In this document: positions 33,042 through 41,785 of the stretch, one piece after another
Position numbering within the stretch: the first letter of the stretch is position 1
Layout: each line of letters begins with the position of its first letter
Source of the DNA: G020350405 sp964513655
GTDB taxonomy: Bacteria; Planctomycetota; Phycisphaerae; Sedimentisphaerales; Anaerobacaceae
Direction of reading: 5' to 3'
DNA: 49,972 nt
NCBI GenBank assembly: GCA_964513655.1
Contig: CAZENQ010000013.1
Location: 1-49,972 of the forward strand
Made by a program: the position numbers and the translations under genes
The notes under the pieces: generated by a model
Databases searched by the model: none
What the model was told of the DNA's origin: nothing
Seen by the model: only the letters and a program-made list of their open reading frames with translations

Positions 33042-34559
33042 ATGGACTTTTTCCGAAGGATAAATGCAATTTGGCAAAATGTAAGCTTGGTCCAACGAGC
33101 TTTGCTGACCGCAGTCGTTCTGACATTTATTATTGTCGGCACTTTGCTTGTTTACTGGGCCCGCAGACCAGATATGAGGCTGCTGTATCAGGATTTGGGA
33201 CCGCAGGAAGCATCTAAGATTACAGAGAAAATCAGTGAGAAGGGCATCGCTTATCAGTTGCGAAACGGCGGAACAAGCATCTACGCACCGAAGGAGCACA
33301 TATATCAGCTTCGTTTGGATATGGCAAAAGAGGGACTTCCTGCAGGTGAACAGGGTGGCTATAAGATATTTGATGACGAAAAAATTGGTGTCAGCCCGTT
33401 CGTCCAAAATGTCAACCTTAAGCGAGCCCTGCAGGAAGAGCTTGCCAAGAGTATTCAGATGATAGACGGTGTAGCTCACGCCCGCGTCCATATTGTAAGC
33501 GCCAAGCAGGCACTGTTTACATCCGAGGCCGGCAGTACCACCGCCTCGGTGATTATTCGATTGAGGCCGGGTTACCGGATAAGCGCGCTGAATGTAGCAG
33601 CAATCACGCATCTGGTCTCCGGCAGCGTTGAGGGGCTCGGAGCCAATAATGTAACGGTGATAGATAGTGCCGGACGTCTTCTTTCGGGTGAGTCTGACGA
33701 AACCATGGCCCGTGGGGCCAGTACCGTTGCAGACTATAAGGAAAGGGTCGAGCAGAATCTGGCAGCCAAGGTTGAGGATATGCTCACAACAGTTTTAGGG
33801 CCCGGCCGGGCTACGGTAAGGGTCAGTGCCGTTATTGATATGACCAGCGTCAATCTTGTTACAGAAACATACGACCCAACCACCAAAGCCACCAAAAAGG
33901 AAGAGATTAAAAGCAATTCGGAGACCGAAGCCGGCAGCGTACCTGCCGAAGGTGAGCCGGTCGTACCTGGCGGCACAAAAAAGGATGAAACAATCCTCAC
34001 CGAATATGTCATCGGCAAGAGTGTGGAACAGAGGGTTGAATTGCCGGGAGAAATTAAATCTCTGAAGGTAGCAGCTGTTGTTGACTTATCGCCGGATGTT
34101 GCTGCTGATGCCAACCAGGCTGAGGCCGGCACTGAAGTGGCAAAGATAATGCAATTGGCCGATGTGGAAAAGCTTATCAAAAATGCGATTGGTCTCGAGC
34201 AGACGGACGCGCTTACAGTAGTTGAGGCTAAGTTTCATCGTCCGCTCGAATCACTGGTTGATGAAGAGACCTCCGTGGGGCTGGATTATATAGCAGTCGC
34301 TCGCCAGGCATCGTTAGGGGTTATGGCAATTTGCGCACTGCTGGTTCTCAAGATATTCGGTGGTTCCAAAAAGAGAACCGCGGCGGCGGGTCAGTTGCCC
34401 CCGGCAGAAGGGGCCGTTGGTCTTCTCCCGCCCGGAACTGAAGGCGACGGTTCCGAGGCATTGGCGCTGCGACGGGAAATAACCGGTGCTTTGCAGAGTA
34501 ATCCTGAACAGGTCCGACAATTGTTTACCAGTTGGCTCGAAGAGGGGGCCCAGACGTAA
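33042..34559 (+). CDS. fliF: Flagellar MS-ring protein FliF
   Basis: 505 residues. First membrane span at about 20-40 (LTAVVLTFIIVGTLLVYW), then the YscJ/FliF ring-building domains (LRLDMAKEGLPAGEQGGYKI, KRALQEELAKSIQMIDGVAH, ARVHIV and RLRPGYRI), an extended beta-collar region, and the second span at about 423-440. The C-terminal cytoplasmic tail (LRREITGALQSNPEQVRQLF) is the FliG-binding helix. It forms the MS ring that houses the export gate. ATG 33042 follows GGAGCC. Normal length and layout. Confidence 0.95.
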   Translation: MDFFRRINAIWQNVSLVQRALLTAVVLTFIIVGTLLVYWARRPDMRLLYQDLGPQEASKITEKISEKGIAYQLRNGGTSIYAPKEHIYQLRLDMAKEGLPAGEQGGYKIFDDEKIGVSPFVQNVNLKRALQEELAKSIQMIDGVAHARVHIVSAKQALFTSEAGSTTASVIIRLRPGYRISALNVAAITHLVSGSVEGLGANNVTVIDSAGRLLSGESDETMARGASTVADYKERVEQNLAAKVEDMLTTVLGPGRATVRVSAVIDMTSVNLVTETYDPTTKATKKEEIKSNSETEAGSVPAEGEPVVPGGTKKDETILTEYVIGKSVEQRVELPGEIKSLKVAAVVDLSPDVAADANQAEAGTEVAKIMQLADVEKLIKNAIGLEQTDALTVVEAKFHRPLESLVDEETSVGLDYIAVARQASLGVMAICALLVLKIFGGSKKRTAAAGQLPPAEGAVGLLPPGTEGDGSEALALRREITGALQSNPEQVRQLFTSWLEEGAQT

Positions 34560-34638
34560 TGAAGTGCAGGGGCCCATTCTGCAAGCAATCATAAATTGGA
34601 AAGTAGTTTCCGAATCCGCAGAAAGGAGTGCTAAGTAG

Positions 34639-35634
34639 GTGGCATTGATGGGTAAACGAAAGGCTGCGATGCTGTTGATGAGTCTCGACGCCGCCAGCGC
34701 CGCTGAGCTGCTCAAAGGTGTTGACGCAACCGCACTGCAGGAGATCGCGGTAGAGCTCGCGCTTTTGGATTCGTCGGGTCAGCGCGACAACAAGGAGGAA
34801 GCCAAGGTTACTCAGGAGTTCCGTGATTCACTTCGAAAAAGTGAAGCTCCACGATTTAGCGTAAAGGGTTTCCTCAACGAAATGCTTGTAAGTATCCTTG
34901 GTAAGAACAAGGCTGGGGAAATTCAATCTCACGTTAGGAAATTGACCGAAAAGGGAGACCCTTTTATCCCAATTCGTTCGGCCACTACGGATGAGCTGGT
35001 TCTTGCACTGGAGGGCGCACACCCGCAGACAATTGCCGTGGTACTGTCTGAGTTGGGCCCGAAGAGGAGTCAGGAGGTTTTGTCGCTTTTGGACGAGGAT
35101 GCCTGCACAAAGGCGGTGTGCAGGATGACGAATGCCGAGCCGGTAGGAGCGGGAGTAAAGCAGCGGATAGCGGCAATGGTCAGCGAAAAGTTAAACAGTC
35201 TTAAAGGAGAGAAGCTTGCAGAAAAACCGGAGCAGACCCTGCGAAAGCTGGCCATTACGCTAAGCGGCCTGGACAACGACCTGCGAAACCGTCTGCTTGA
35301 TGAGATCGGCAAACATGATAAGGATACATCCACCATGGTGAGGAACCTGATGATAACGTGGGAAGATGTCCCATCGATAGCCGACCGGTCACTGCAAGAG
35401 GTCCTGCGGTCAATTGACGCAAAGAAATTGGCTGTGGCACTTTACGGGGCAAGTGAGGAGATTGTGCAAAAGATACGCTCGAACATATCCGAGCGTGCAG
35501 CCGCCACTGTGGACGAGGAGATGTCACTTATGCAGGAACCTTTGGAAAAAGAGATACTTGATGCCAGGGAGGAAGTTGTCAATCCTCTGCGCGAGGCTAA
35601 CGAAGCAGGCACACTCAGGCGAGTGGAGCGGTAG
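34639..35634 (+). CDS. fliG: Flagellar motor switch protein FliG
   Basis: 331 residues: N-terminal FliF-binding domain (KRKAAMLLMSLDAASAAELL), middle domain with the EHPQ-type motif here altered to GAHPQTIAVVLSEL, and C-terminal torque domain with alternating charges (SIADRSLQEVLRSIDAKKLA). It is the rotor component that meets the MotA stator. GTG 34639 is taken as start because AGGAG (34624-34628) lies 10 bases before it, while the in-frame ATG 34648 is too far. FliH begins 4 bases after its stop. Confidence 0.95.
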   Translation: MALMGKRKAAMLLMSLDAASAAELLKGVDATALQEIAVELALLDSSGQRDNKEEAKVTQEFRDSLRKSEAPRFSVKGFLNEMLVSILGKNKAGEIQSHVRKLTEKGDPFIPIRSATTDELVLALEGAHPQTIAVVLSELGPKRSQEVLSLLDEDACTKAVCRMTNAEPVGAGVKQRIAAMVSEKLNSLKGEKLAEKPEQTLRKLAITLSGLDNDLRNRLLDEIGKHDKDTSTMVRNLMITWEDVPSIADRSLQEVLRSIDAKKLAVALYGASEEIVQKIRSNISERAAATVDEEMSLMQEPLEKEILDAREEVVNPLREANEAGTLRRVER

Positions 35635-35638
35635 AAAG

Positions 35639-36193
35639 ATGTCCGGGACGATTGCAGTTAATCTTGTCAAACCGATTGCCTCGGCGGCAATCTTGGACGG
35701 TTGCGGTCAGGCAGGTTCACCGGCCAATGCCGGACAAGCCGGCTTGGAGTTGGAATCTGGACCCCAGAAAGTGAAGTTTTCACAGCTTTGCCAGGCACTG
35801 GAAAGTCTGGTCGCCAAGCTCAACCATTTTTGTGAACAGGCGTTCGCCGAACATAGGGAGGAAATAGCCAAACTTTCAGTGGAAATCGCCAGAAAAATAT
35901 TAGTGCAAAAAGTCCAGGAAGGGGATTACGAGATAGAATCAATTGTCAATGAGTCACTTAAGAATGCTCCCACGCATCATGATGTTGTTGTGCACTTGAA
36001 TCCGGAAGACCTGACCCAGTGTCAAAAGTTACAACAAGACAATGCCAGCGGTACCTTGGTCGGTTTAAAATTTGTTGCTGACCCAAATATCGGGCGGGCG
36101 GAGTGCATGCTTGAGACTCCAAAGGGGATAATTGAATCACTGATTGATGACCACTTGGAGCAAATTGCAAAGGCGCTTCAAAAGGCGGAATAA
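35639..36193 (+). CDS. fliH: Flagellar assembly protein FliH
   Basis: 184 residues. FliH regulates and docks the FliI ATPase. The middle region (ESLVAKLNHFCEQAFAEHRE then EIAKLSVEIARKILVQKV) is the coiled coil plus start of the conserved C-terminal HrpE/FliH domain, followed by VVVHLNPEDL and GRAECMLETPKGIIESLIDD. The frame is open upstream within fliG to 35414, but ATG 35639, immediately after the fliG stop, is chosen. FliI begins 3 bases after its stop. Confidence 0.9.
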   Translation: MSGTIAVNLVKPIASAAILDGCGQAGSPANAGQAGLELESGPQKVKFSQLCQALESLVAKLNHFCEQAFAEHREEIAKLSVEIARKILVQKVQEGDYEIESIVNESLKNAPTHHDVVVHLNPEDLTQCQKLQQDNASGTLVGLKFVADPNIGRAECMLETPKGIIESLIDDHLEQIAKALQKAE

Positions 36194-36196
36194 TCT

Positions 36197-37591
36197 ATGT
36201 CATTAAGTGAAATCAAAAATTATTCGCTTGATTTTGAGCGGTTAAACTCAGCTCTGCGTGAGGTGAATTTGTTATACTGCAAGGGTTCTGTCGTGCGAGT
36301 GTCGGGTTTGACGGTTGAATCTAACGGCCCAATATTGAGTCTGGCTGAGCTTTGCGGCATCCATCTCCGCGACGGCCGGCGTGTAGTGGCCGAAGTGGTC
36401 GGTTTTCGGGAAGACAGGCTTATCCTTCTGCCCTTAGAGCATATAGAGGGTATATCCCCGGGAGATACGGTGACTTCCCGAACTACTCCGCGCTATATTA
36501 CGCTGAGCGAAAGTGTCCTCGGCAGAGTAATAAACGGATTGGGAGAGCCCATTGATGGTAAAGGACCTTTAACAGGGAAGGATAAAAAGCCATTAGATGC
36601 AAGTAGTCCGCCACCTTTGAGCCGCGGAAAAATTACCAAGCCGCTGGCTTTGGGAATCAGGTCAATAGATGGACTGCTAACCTGCGGGAAAGGACAGCGA
36701 GTAGGTATATTCTCGGGCAGTGGCGTGGGCAAGAGTGTGCTTCTTGGTGATATTGCCAATTCGAGTGAAGCAGCAGTCAATGTTGTGGCGTTGATAGGCG
36801 AACGTGGGCGAGAGGTTCGCGAGTTTCTCGAAGAGGACCTGGGCGCAGAAGGTCTGGCTCGTAGCGTGGTTGTGGTTGCTTCATCGGATTCGCCGCCCCT
36901 TCAGCGGGTTAAGGCGGCGTTTGTGGCTGTCACCATTGCCGAATATTTCAGGGACAAGGGCACCAATGTCTTATTTATGATGGACTCGCTTACGCGTTTT
37001 GCCCAGGCCCAGCGTCAGATAGGCATCGCTGCGGGAGAGCCACCGGCAACCAAGGGCTACTGTCCGAGCGTATTTTCACTGATGCCGAGACTCATCGAAC
37101 GTCTGGGATGCGCCGAGAATGGCAGTATCACAGGCATTCTGACGGTGCTGGTCGAGAACGATGATTTGACCGACCCGGTGGCTGACAGTTCCCGTAGCCT
37201 GCTTGATGGTCATATAGTTCTATCAAGAAAATTGGCTGACCGCGCACATTACCCCGCCGTGGATATTTTGGCGAGCATAAGCCGGCTGATGCCCGCGGTG
37301 ACGAGCGAAGGGCACAAATCTGCCGCACGGAAGCTCAAGGAAATATACGCAACCTATATCGATGCTGAAGATTTAATAAACATCGGCGCATTTTCGCCGG
37401 GCAGCAATCGGCGTATCGACGGAGCGATTGCTTTGATTGACCGAATAAACAGTTTTCTCATCCAGCCTATTAGAGACAGAACCGACTTCGCAGAGACCGT
37501 TGGGCGATTAAGTGCTATTACCCAATCGTGGGACCAGTTGTTGGGTTCCCAAACCAAGCAAAGGGTCCCTGGCGCATCTGTTAAGCATTAA
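36197..37591 (+). CDS. fliI: Flagellum-specific ATPase FliI
   Basis: 464 residues. Walker A GSGVGKS at residues 174-180, Walker B-type LFMMDSLTRFAQAQRQIG and the EPPATKGYCPSVFSLMPRLI block are diagnostic of the F1-like export ATPase. It energises or primes substrate entry to the type III export gate. It lies in the usual fliH-fliI-fliJ order with 3- and 14-base gaps. Full length, all catalytic motifs present. Confidence 0.97.
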   Translation: MSLSEIKNYSLDFERLNSALREVNLLYCKGSVVRVSGLTVESNGPILSLAELCGIHLRDGRRVVAEVVGFREDRLILLPLEHIEGISPGDTVTSRTTPRYITLSESVLGRVINGLGEPIDGKGPLTGKDKKPLDASSPPPLSRGKITKPLALGIRSIDGLLTCGKGQRVGIFSGSGVGKSVLLGDIANSSEAAVNVVALIGERGREVREFLEEDLGAEGLARSVVVVASSDSPPLQRVKAAFVAVTIAEYFRDKGTNVLFMMDSLTRFAQAQRQIGIAAGEPPATKGYCPSVFSLMPRLIERLGCAENGSITGILTVLVENDDLTDPVADSSRSLLDGHIVLSRKLADRAHYPAVDILASISRLMPAVTSEGHKSAARKLKEIYATYIDAEDLINIGAFSPGSNRRIDGAIALIDRINSFLIQPIRDRTDFAETVGRLSAITQSWDQLLGSQTKQRVPGASVKH

Positions 37592-37605
37592 GAGTTCGAA
37601 GATAA

Positions 37606-38079
37606 ATGAAACGATTTGTATGGCGTTTGCAGCGTGTTCTTGACATAAAAACAAAGGAGGAACAAACAAAGAAAACAGAATTGCTCAAAGTTACCGAAAA
37701 GCTGGCCCAGACACGCGGGGAGCTGCTTATGCAGAAGAGGGTATTGGAAGATATAATCTTGGATATAACCTGCAAACACCCTCAGAAGCGATTAGGCGAG
37801 CAAGAGTTCTTTCTGAAATGTTCGGCAACAAACGACCAGCTCATAAAAACACTTAAAAACAAGGCTACCGAACTGGAATCAGACCAGATGAAGAAAATTG
37901 CTGAGGTCCTAAGCATCAAGAGGTTCAAAGAAGGTTTGGATAAATTGCGAGCTGAAGCAAAGAGGCGATTTACAAGCCAACAAGAGAAACTTGAGCAGAA
38001 AGATTTGGACGAGACAGCTACCGTTGGTTTTGCACGAAAGCTAATGCGGAAAGACAGGACTGGCAGCGTTGAACGTTGA
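37606..38079 (+). CDS. fliJ: Flagellar export protein FliJ
   Basis: 157 residues, largely charged coiled coil with the FliJ start KRFVWRLQRVLDIKTKEEQT. FliJ is the central stalk of the FliI ring and links it to FlhA. Assignment rests on this N-terminal motif, the coiled-coil character and its place directly after fliI. It is notable that the usual partner FlhA is aberrant in this cluster. Confidence 0.88.
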   Translation: MKRFVWRLQRVLDIKTKEEQTKKTELLKVTEKLAQTRGELLMQKRVLEDIILDITCKHPQKRLGEQEFFLKCSATNDQLIKTLKNKATELESDQMKKIAEVLSIKRFKEGLDKLRAEAKRRFTSQQEKLEQKDLDETATVGFARKLMRKDRTGSVER

Positions 38080-38133
38080 GCATTGCCATTGAAATAGAAT
38101 CGTAATAACAGAGCGGTATAAGGAGATAGAGCA

Positions 38134-38844
38134 GTGAGTAAAAAGAGAATAATAATAACAGCGGCTGTGGGGCTTGTAAGCTTTGGAGGGGCCTTTGTCT
38201 TTGCATGGCTTACTAAACCCGCTCCAGAGAGCCAAAGCAGCCGGTTAAATGAGTCAATGCTTGCCGGTCATGAAACTGAGCTGGAACTGCCACAACCAAC
38301 AGCAGGCACGATGAGCCACGTCGGCCTCGGTGATGAAAAGACGAGAAAAGCTATGACGGAGAAGCAACTAAAGAGTCTCATTCATGAGGTCCGGGAAAAG
38401 ATACGAGACTATGACGATCAGCTGCAAGGCCTTCAGACGCGTGAGCAGAGGCTGCAGGTTGCTCAGGAGATGTTAAAGAAGGATATCGATGAGCTCAATA
38501 ATCTGAGAGTCGAACTTGCTTCAGCTGTTTCCAGCCTGAAAGAGCAGCAAGAGAAACTGCGCAAAAGCAGAGTTGAAGTCGCCAGGGCCGAAAAGAACAA
38601 CCTGATATCGATGGCGGCTGCTTACGATAAAATGGATTCGGCCAGCGCCGGCAAAATATTGACTAATATGAGCCGAACGCAGGATGGCCGGCTCGGGGGC
38701 AGTAACCTCGATGACGCCGTCAAAATTCTGCACTATATGTCCGAAAGGACAAAAGCAAAATTATTGGCCGAGTTAGTCGGTTCCGAGCCCAAGCTCACAG
38801 CTGTTTTTTGTCAAAGGTTAAAACGAATAGTCGAAGAAAAGTAG
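38134..38844 (+). CDS. MotE-like flagellar coiled-coil protein
   Basis: 236 residues: one membrane span near residues 5-25, a coiled coil at about 85-160, and a C-terminal helical domain with YDKMDSASAGKILTNMSRTQ and ILHYMSERTKAKLLAELVGS, the paired helix motif of MotE and MgtE N-domains (YxKMxxxxAAxIL). MotE-like proteins stabilise stator assembly in the periplasm. GTG 38134 is the start, with AAGGAG 8 bases upstream. It sits between fliJ and motA, as expected for a stator accessory protein. Confidence 0.8.
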   Translation: MSKKRIIITAAVGLVSFGGAFVFAWLTKPAPESQSSRLNESMLAGHETELELPQPTAGTMSHVGLGDEKTRKAMTEKQLKSLIHEVREKIRDYDDQLQGLQTREQRLQVAQEMLKKDIDELNNLRVELASAVSSLKEQQEKLRKSRVEVARAEKNNLISMAAAYDKMDSASAGKILTNMSRTQDGRLGGSNLDDAVKILHYMSERTKAKLLAELVGSEPKLTAVFCQRLKRIVEEK

Positions 38845-38848
38845 CTTC

Positions 38849-39619
38849 ATGGATGTTGCAACAATAATAGGAATACTTCTTGGTTTTTTCGTTATAACAA
38901 GCGCCATTGTTGTCGGGGGCGGCTGGCAGGTATTTATCCATCTGCCATCAATGGCGATTACCATGGGGGGGATGCTCTGCGCTACGCTGATACATTTTTC
39001 GCTGCCTCAGCTTTTGGCAATATTCTCGATTGTCAGGAAGACCGTGGTGACCAAGGTACCATCGCAGTCGGAGCTGATTCAAAAAATGGTTAACTTCGCC
39101 GCCATCAACAGACGCGACGGCGCACTGGCTCTCGAGCAGGAAATTCCCTCCATCAGGGATTTGTTTTTCGTCAAGGGCCTGCAAATGCTCGTAGACGGAC
39201 AGGATACCGAAATGATTCGTGACCTTTTGTCTCTGGAAATTCAGTACCTTCAGGAGCGACATTCAACCGGCAAGAAAATCCTCGAGTTCATGGGCGCAGC
39301 CTGCCCTGCTTTTGGAATGATTGGCACACTCATTGGCTTGGTCCAGATGCTCAGAAACCTCGAGTCGCCCGACTCCATCGGCGCGGGAATGGCCGTAGCT
39401 CTGCTTACCACTTTTTATGGCGCACTGGCCGCCAATCTCATCTTTATCCCGCTGGCGGGAAAACTCGGCATCTACTCCAAAGCAGAGACGACCTCAAAGG
39501 AAATGATTGTAGAAGGGGTTTGTGCTATTGCGGAAGGTGATAATCCGACCACTGTTCGGGAAAAAATGCAGGCGTTTATTTCCCAGGGCAGGCGGGAAGA
39601 AGTAAAGGCTACCATATAA
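38849..39619 (+). CDS. motA: Flagellar motor stator protein MotA
   Basis: 256 residues with four membrane spans. The conserved C-terminal pair of spans reads PAFGMIGTLIGLVQMLRNLE and FYGALAANLIFIPLAGKL, typical of MotA/PomA, and the cytoplasmic loop between spans 2 and 3 carries the charged helices that touch FliG. It forms the pentameric ring of the ion-driven stator. It starts 4 bases after the motE-like gene, and its stop overlaps the first motB start (TAATG). Confidence 0.95.
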   Translation: MDVATIIGILLGFFVITSAIVVGGGWQVFIHLPSMAITMGGMLCATLIHFSLPQLLAIFSIVRKTVVTKVPSQSELIQKMVNFAAINRRDGALALEQEIPSIRDLFFVKGLQMLVDGQDTEMIRDLLSLEIQYLQERHSTGKKILEFMGAACPAFGMIGTLIGLVQMLRNLESPDSIGAGMAVALLTTFYGALAANLIFIPLAGKLGIYSKAETTSKEMIVEGVCAIAEGDNPTTVREKMQAFISQGRREEVKATI

Positions 39620-40308
39620 TGTCGCACAAAAGAAAACAGGCGGAACCGGACGAGTCCCCCGGTGCGCCGGAGTGGATGGTAACTTTCAGCGACTGTATGA
39701 CACTGCTTCTGACCTTCTTCGTGCTGCTTCTGAGTTTCTCCTCTTTCGACGAACATGTTTTCACGAAATTAAGGATAATATTCTGTAAGGCCCTGCCCGG
39801 CGTCAGTCCGCCGACCGAGAGAAATAAAGATGCCCTGCTGGCGCCTCCGGACCAGGTTGTCCCTACGGCAGACCTTGATGCCGGCAGCGAGAAGCCTGCT
39901 CTGGCGGCGGGGTGGGAGGACAACTTAAAGCAGGAGACAGAACCTCTGGATTTTCACAGCCGCAGAGTATTTGTAATCCCCTCCGAAAATGTCTTCTGGG
40001 GCAAAGGGACCGCCGTTTCATTTGCCGGACGCAGGACTCTGACCAATATGGCGTCGTTCTTAAAAGAACTGCCCAGCCGGGTGGTTATCAGCGAAAATGG
40101 ACCAGAGGGCCAAGAGGACAGCGACAGCTTCGGCCTGCCGCGCGCCTGGGCGGTGTTAGACTACCTCGCAACAAAACACGGCCTCGACAAAAAGCAGTTC
40201 AGCATCTCGGCCGCAAGCACCCTGGCTCAGGAAGACCTCGCAAGCAGCAGGACCAGACCGCAGCGCAGACTTGAAATCGTTTTACTCGAACGGAGTATTT
40301 ACAATTGA
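39619..40308 (+). CDS. motB: MotB-type stator protein (first of two)
   Basis: 229 residues. The single N-terminal membrane span has the ion-binding Asp at residue 25 (WMVTFSDCMTLLLTFFVLLL). After a plug/linker region, an OmpA-like peptidoglycan-binding domain follows at about 115-225, ending in RPQRRLEIVLL, which keeps the Arg pair of the family. It anchors the stator to peptidoglycan. It overlaps motA by one base and the second motB by four, so the three stator genes are translationally coupled. Confidence 0.9.
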   Translation: MSHKRKQAEPDESPGAPEWMVTFSDCMTLLLTFFVLLLSFSSFDEHVFTKLRIIFCKALPGVSPPTERNKDALLAPPDQVVPTADLDAGSEKPALAAGWEDNLKQETEPLDFHSRRVFVIPSENVFWGKGTAVSFAGRRTLTNMASFLKELPSRVVISENGPEGQEDSDSFGLPRAWAVLDYLATKHGLDKKQFSISAASTLAQEDLASSRTRPQRRLEIVLLERSIYN

Positions 40309-41066
40309 GCTATAAGCGCCAGGCAATTTTTGGGGGGATTCCTAAGGTCCCGGCCTACATAGTCACTTTTTCAGATATGGTGACGCTGTTACTGACGTTC
40401 TTTGTGATGCTGCTCAGCCTGGCAGAGGTTCCCGACGACGGCCTGTTTCACGCCGGCCGCGAATCCTTCTTGGTCTCCATTAGACGCCTCGGCCTCGGAA
40501 TCTTTGCCGGCAAAAAGCCCGGCCTCGACTTCGGACACATCAAAATCAAATATTTCATAGGCACACCCGACAGGCAGTTTGAAGGCAGGACCATAGATGC
40601 AAAGCAAGAGGAGCTGCGCCGGATTTTTAAAGGGGTTGACCGCTCGATGACAGCTATGCCTTCACAGATAGTGGCAAAAAAGGCCAATTTTTCAGTGACC
40701 AACATTCGCTTTCCGCCGGGGGATGTGACCCTGGATGAAGCAGCTAAGAGATTCTTAACCAAATTTGCTTTTGATTTACAACAGGGTCCGGGCTCCCAGG
40801 GTACCAAGCTCTACGTGCTCGGTCTGGCTTCTGATGGTACAACTGAGAAACAGCAGTGGATACTCTCGGCCGAGCGAGCCCAGGCGGTTGCGGATTTCCT
40901 CCGGGGTATCTTATCTTCCGGAACTCCTTCCCGAACCGAATACGTGCCGGCCGAATGGCCTGTTTATTCGTGGGGAGCCGGCCCTGGAGGCCATTGGGTG
41001 GACCAGGATAGCCCGATTTACAAGCAATCACAGATTCTAATCGCGGTCCTGAGGGCTAAAGATTAG
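40305..41066 (+). CDS. Second MotB-type stator protein
   Basis: 253 residues starting at TTG 40305, which overlaps the first motB stop (TTGA). The membrane span carries the ion-binding Asp at residue 24 (VTFSDMVTLLLTFFVMLLSL). The C-terminal domain is OmpA-like (LSAERAQAVADFLRGIL) but lacks the Arg-Arg-Leu-Glu ending of its neighbour, reading SQILIAVL instead, and has a longer linker. Both copies keep the essential Asp, so a mixed MotB dimer or two alternative stators with one MotA are possible. A 236-base gap with a sigma-54 promoter follows. Confidence 0.88.
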   Translation: MSYKRQAIFGGIPKVPAYIVTFSDMVTLLLTFFVMLLSLAEVPDDGLFHAGRESFLVSIRRLGLGIFAGKKPGLDFGHIKIKYFIGTPDRQFEGRTIDAKQEELRRIFKGVDRSMTAMPSQIVAKKANFSVTNIRFPPGDVTLDEAAKRFLTKFAFDLQQGPGSQGTKLYVLGLASDGTTEKQQWILSAERAQAVADFLRGILSSGTPSRTEYVPAEWPVYSWGAGPGGHWVDQDSPIYKQSQILIAVLRAKD

Positions 41067-41234
41067 ATGTTGGGCCCCTGTGTATATTCTTTGGTGTTTC
41101 AGCGTGATTTTTCGGTCGTTTTAAGAAGGTTTGACCCAAACTTGTCAAGTTTTTCAACAATTTGTCGTATTCTTTAGCTATCTTTAGCACACAAAATCGC
41201 CCCTAATAGCGTGTTGAGGCCCATTTTTACCCTC

Positions 41235-41250
41235 CGGCACGCTATTTGCT
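41235..41250 (+). promoter_or_regulatory. Sigma-54 promoter of the fliO-flhA operon
   Basis: CGGCACG (41235-41241), CTAT, TTGCT (41246-41250): -24 GG and -12 GC ten bases apart, one mismatch from the consensus found upstream of flgB and fliK. It lies 53 bases before fliO. Confidence 0.78.
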
Positions 41251-41302
41251 CATCAAGTAACCGTAAGGAAGCCCAAAAACTATATTTGGTGCATTTTACA
41301 GC

Positions 41303-41785
41303 GTGGCACGACATAAGAAAAAAATCGTTGCGTTTTTGGCGGCAGTTGCGTTGTGCGGCGGCGTGCTGGCGGTGTGCCGCGCCCAATCAACACCCCCGGA
41401 AGCCGCAAAACCATCGTTTGAAAGCCAAAATCCCATTTTTGCAAAAGATCCTAATTTTATAACGAAAGGCCCTGACAGCCTTAATACCCGGGAACTGTTC
41501 TTCAAATTGATGGTGTCGGTTTTGCTCGTAATTGTTCTCGGTGTAGCCGCTATTTATGCTTCAAAGAGGCTGCTGCCGAAGATTACCAACCTGCCGGGCA
41601 GGCAGATTCGCGTTATTGAAACCGTCCACCTCGGCCAGCGCAAGTCGTTGCACCTGCTGGAGATAGGTAATCAACGACTCCTTATAGGCAGCACAAACGA
41701 GAGCATCACGAAGTTAGCTGATATACACGAAGCCTTCTCTGAAATAGATTTATCATCGCAACAGATTGGCAATATAGGAGTATAA
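41303..41785 (+). CDS. fliO: Flagellar biosynthesis protein FliO
   Basis: 160 residues. An N-terminal signal-like segment (KKIVAFLAAVALCGGVLAVC), then a short periplasmic part, a membrane span at about 67-88 (FFKLMVSVLLVIVLGVAAIY), and the cytoplasmic FliO core IRVIETVHLGQRKSLHLLEI. FliO helps assemble the FliP ring. GTG 41303 is used because it gives the leader, although no ribosome-binding site is evident. The stop codon directly abuts the fliP ATG. Confidence 0.85.
   Translation: MARHKKKIVAFLAAVALCGGVLAVCRAQSTPPEAAKPSFESQNPIFAKDPNFITKGPDSLNTRELFFKLMVSVLLVIVLGVAAIYASKRLLPKITNLPGRQIRVIETVHLGQRKSLHLLEIGNQRLLIGSTNESITKLADIHEAFSEIDLSSQQIGNIGV

Noticed and set aside
35414..35638. N-terminal extension of FliH inside fliG
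   Set aside because: The fliG C-terminus is intact, and ATG 35639 follows its stop directly.
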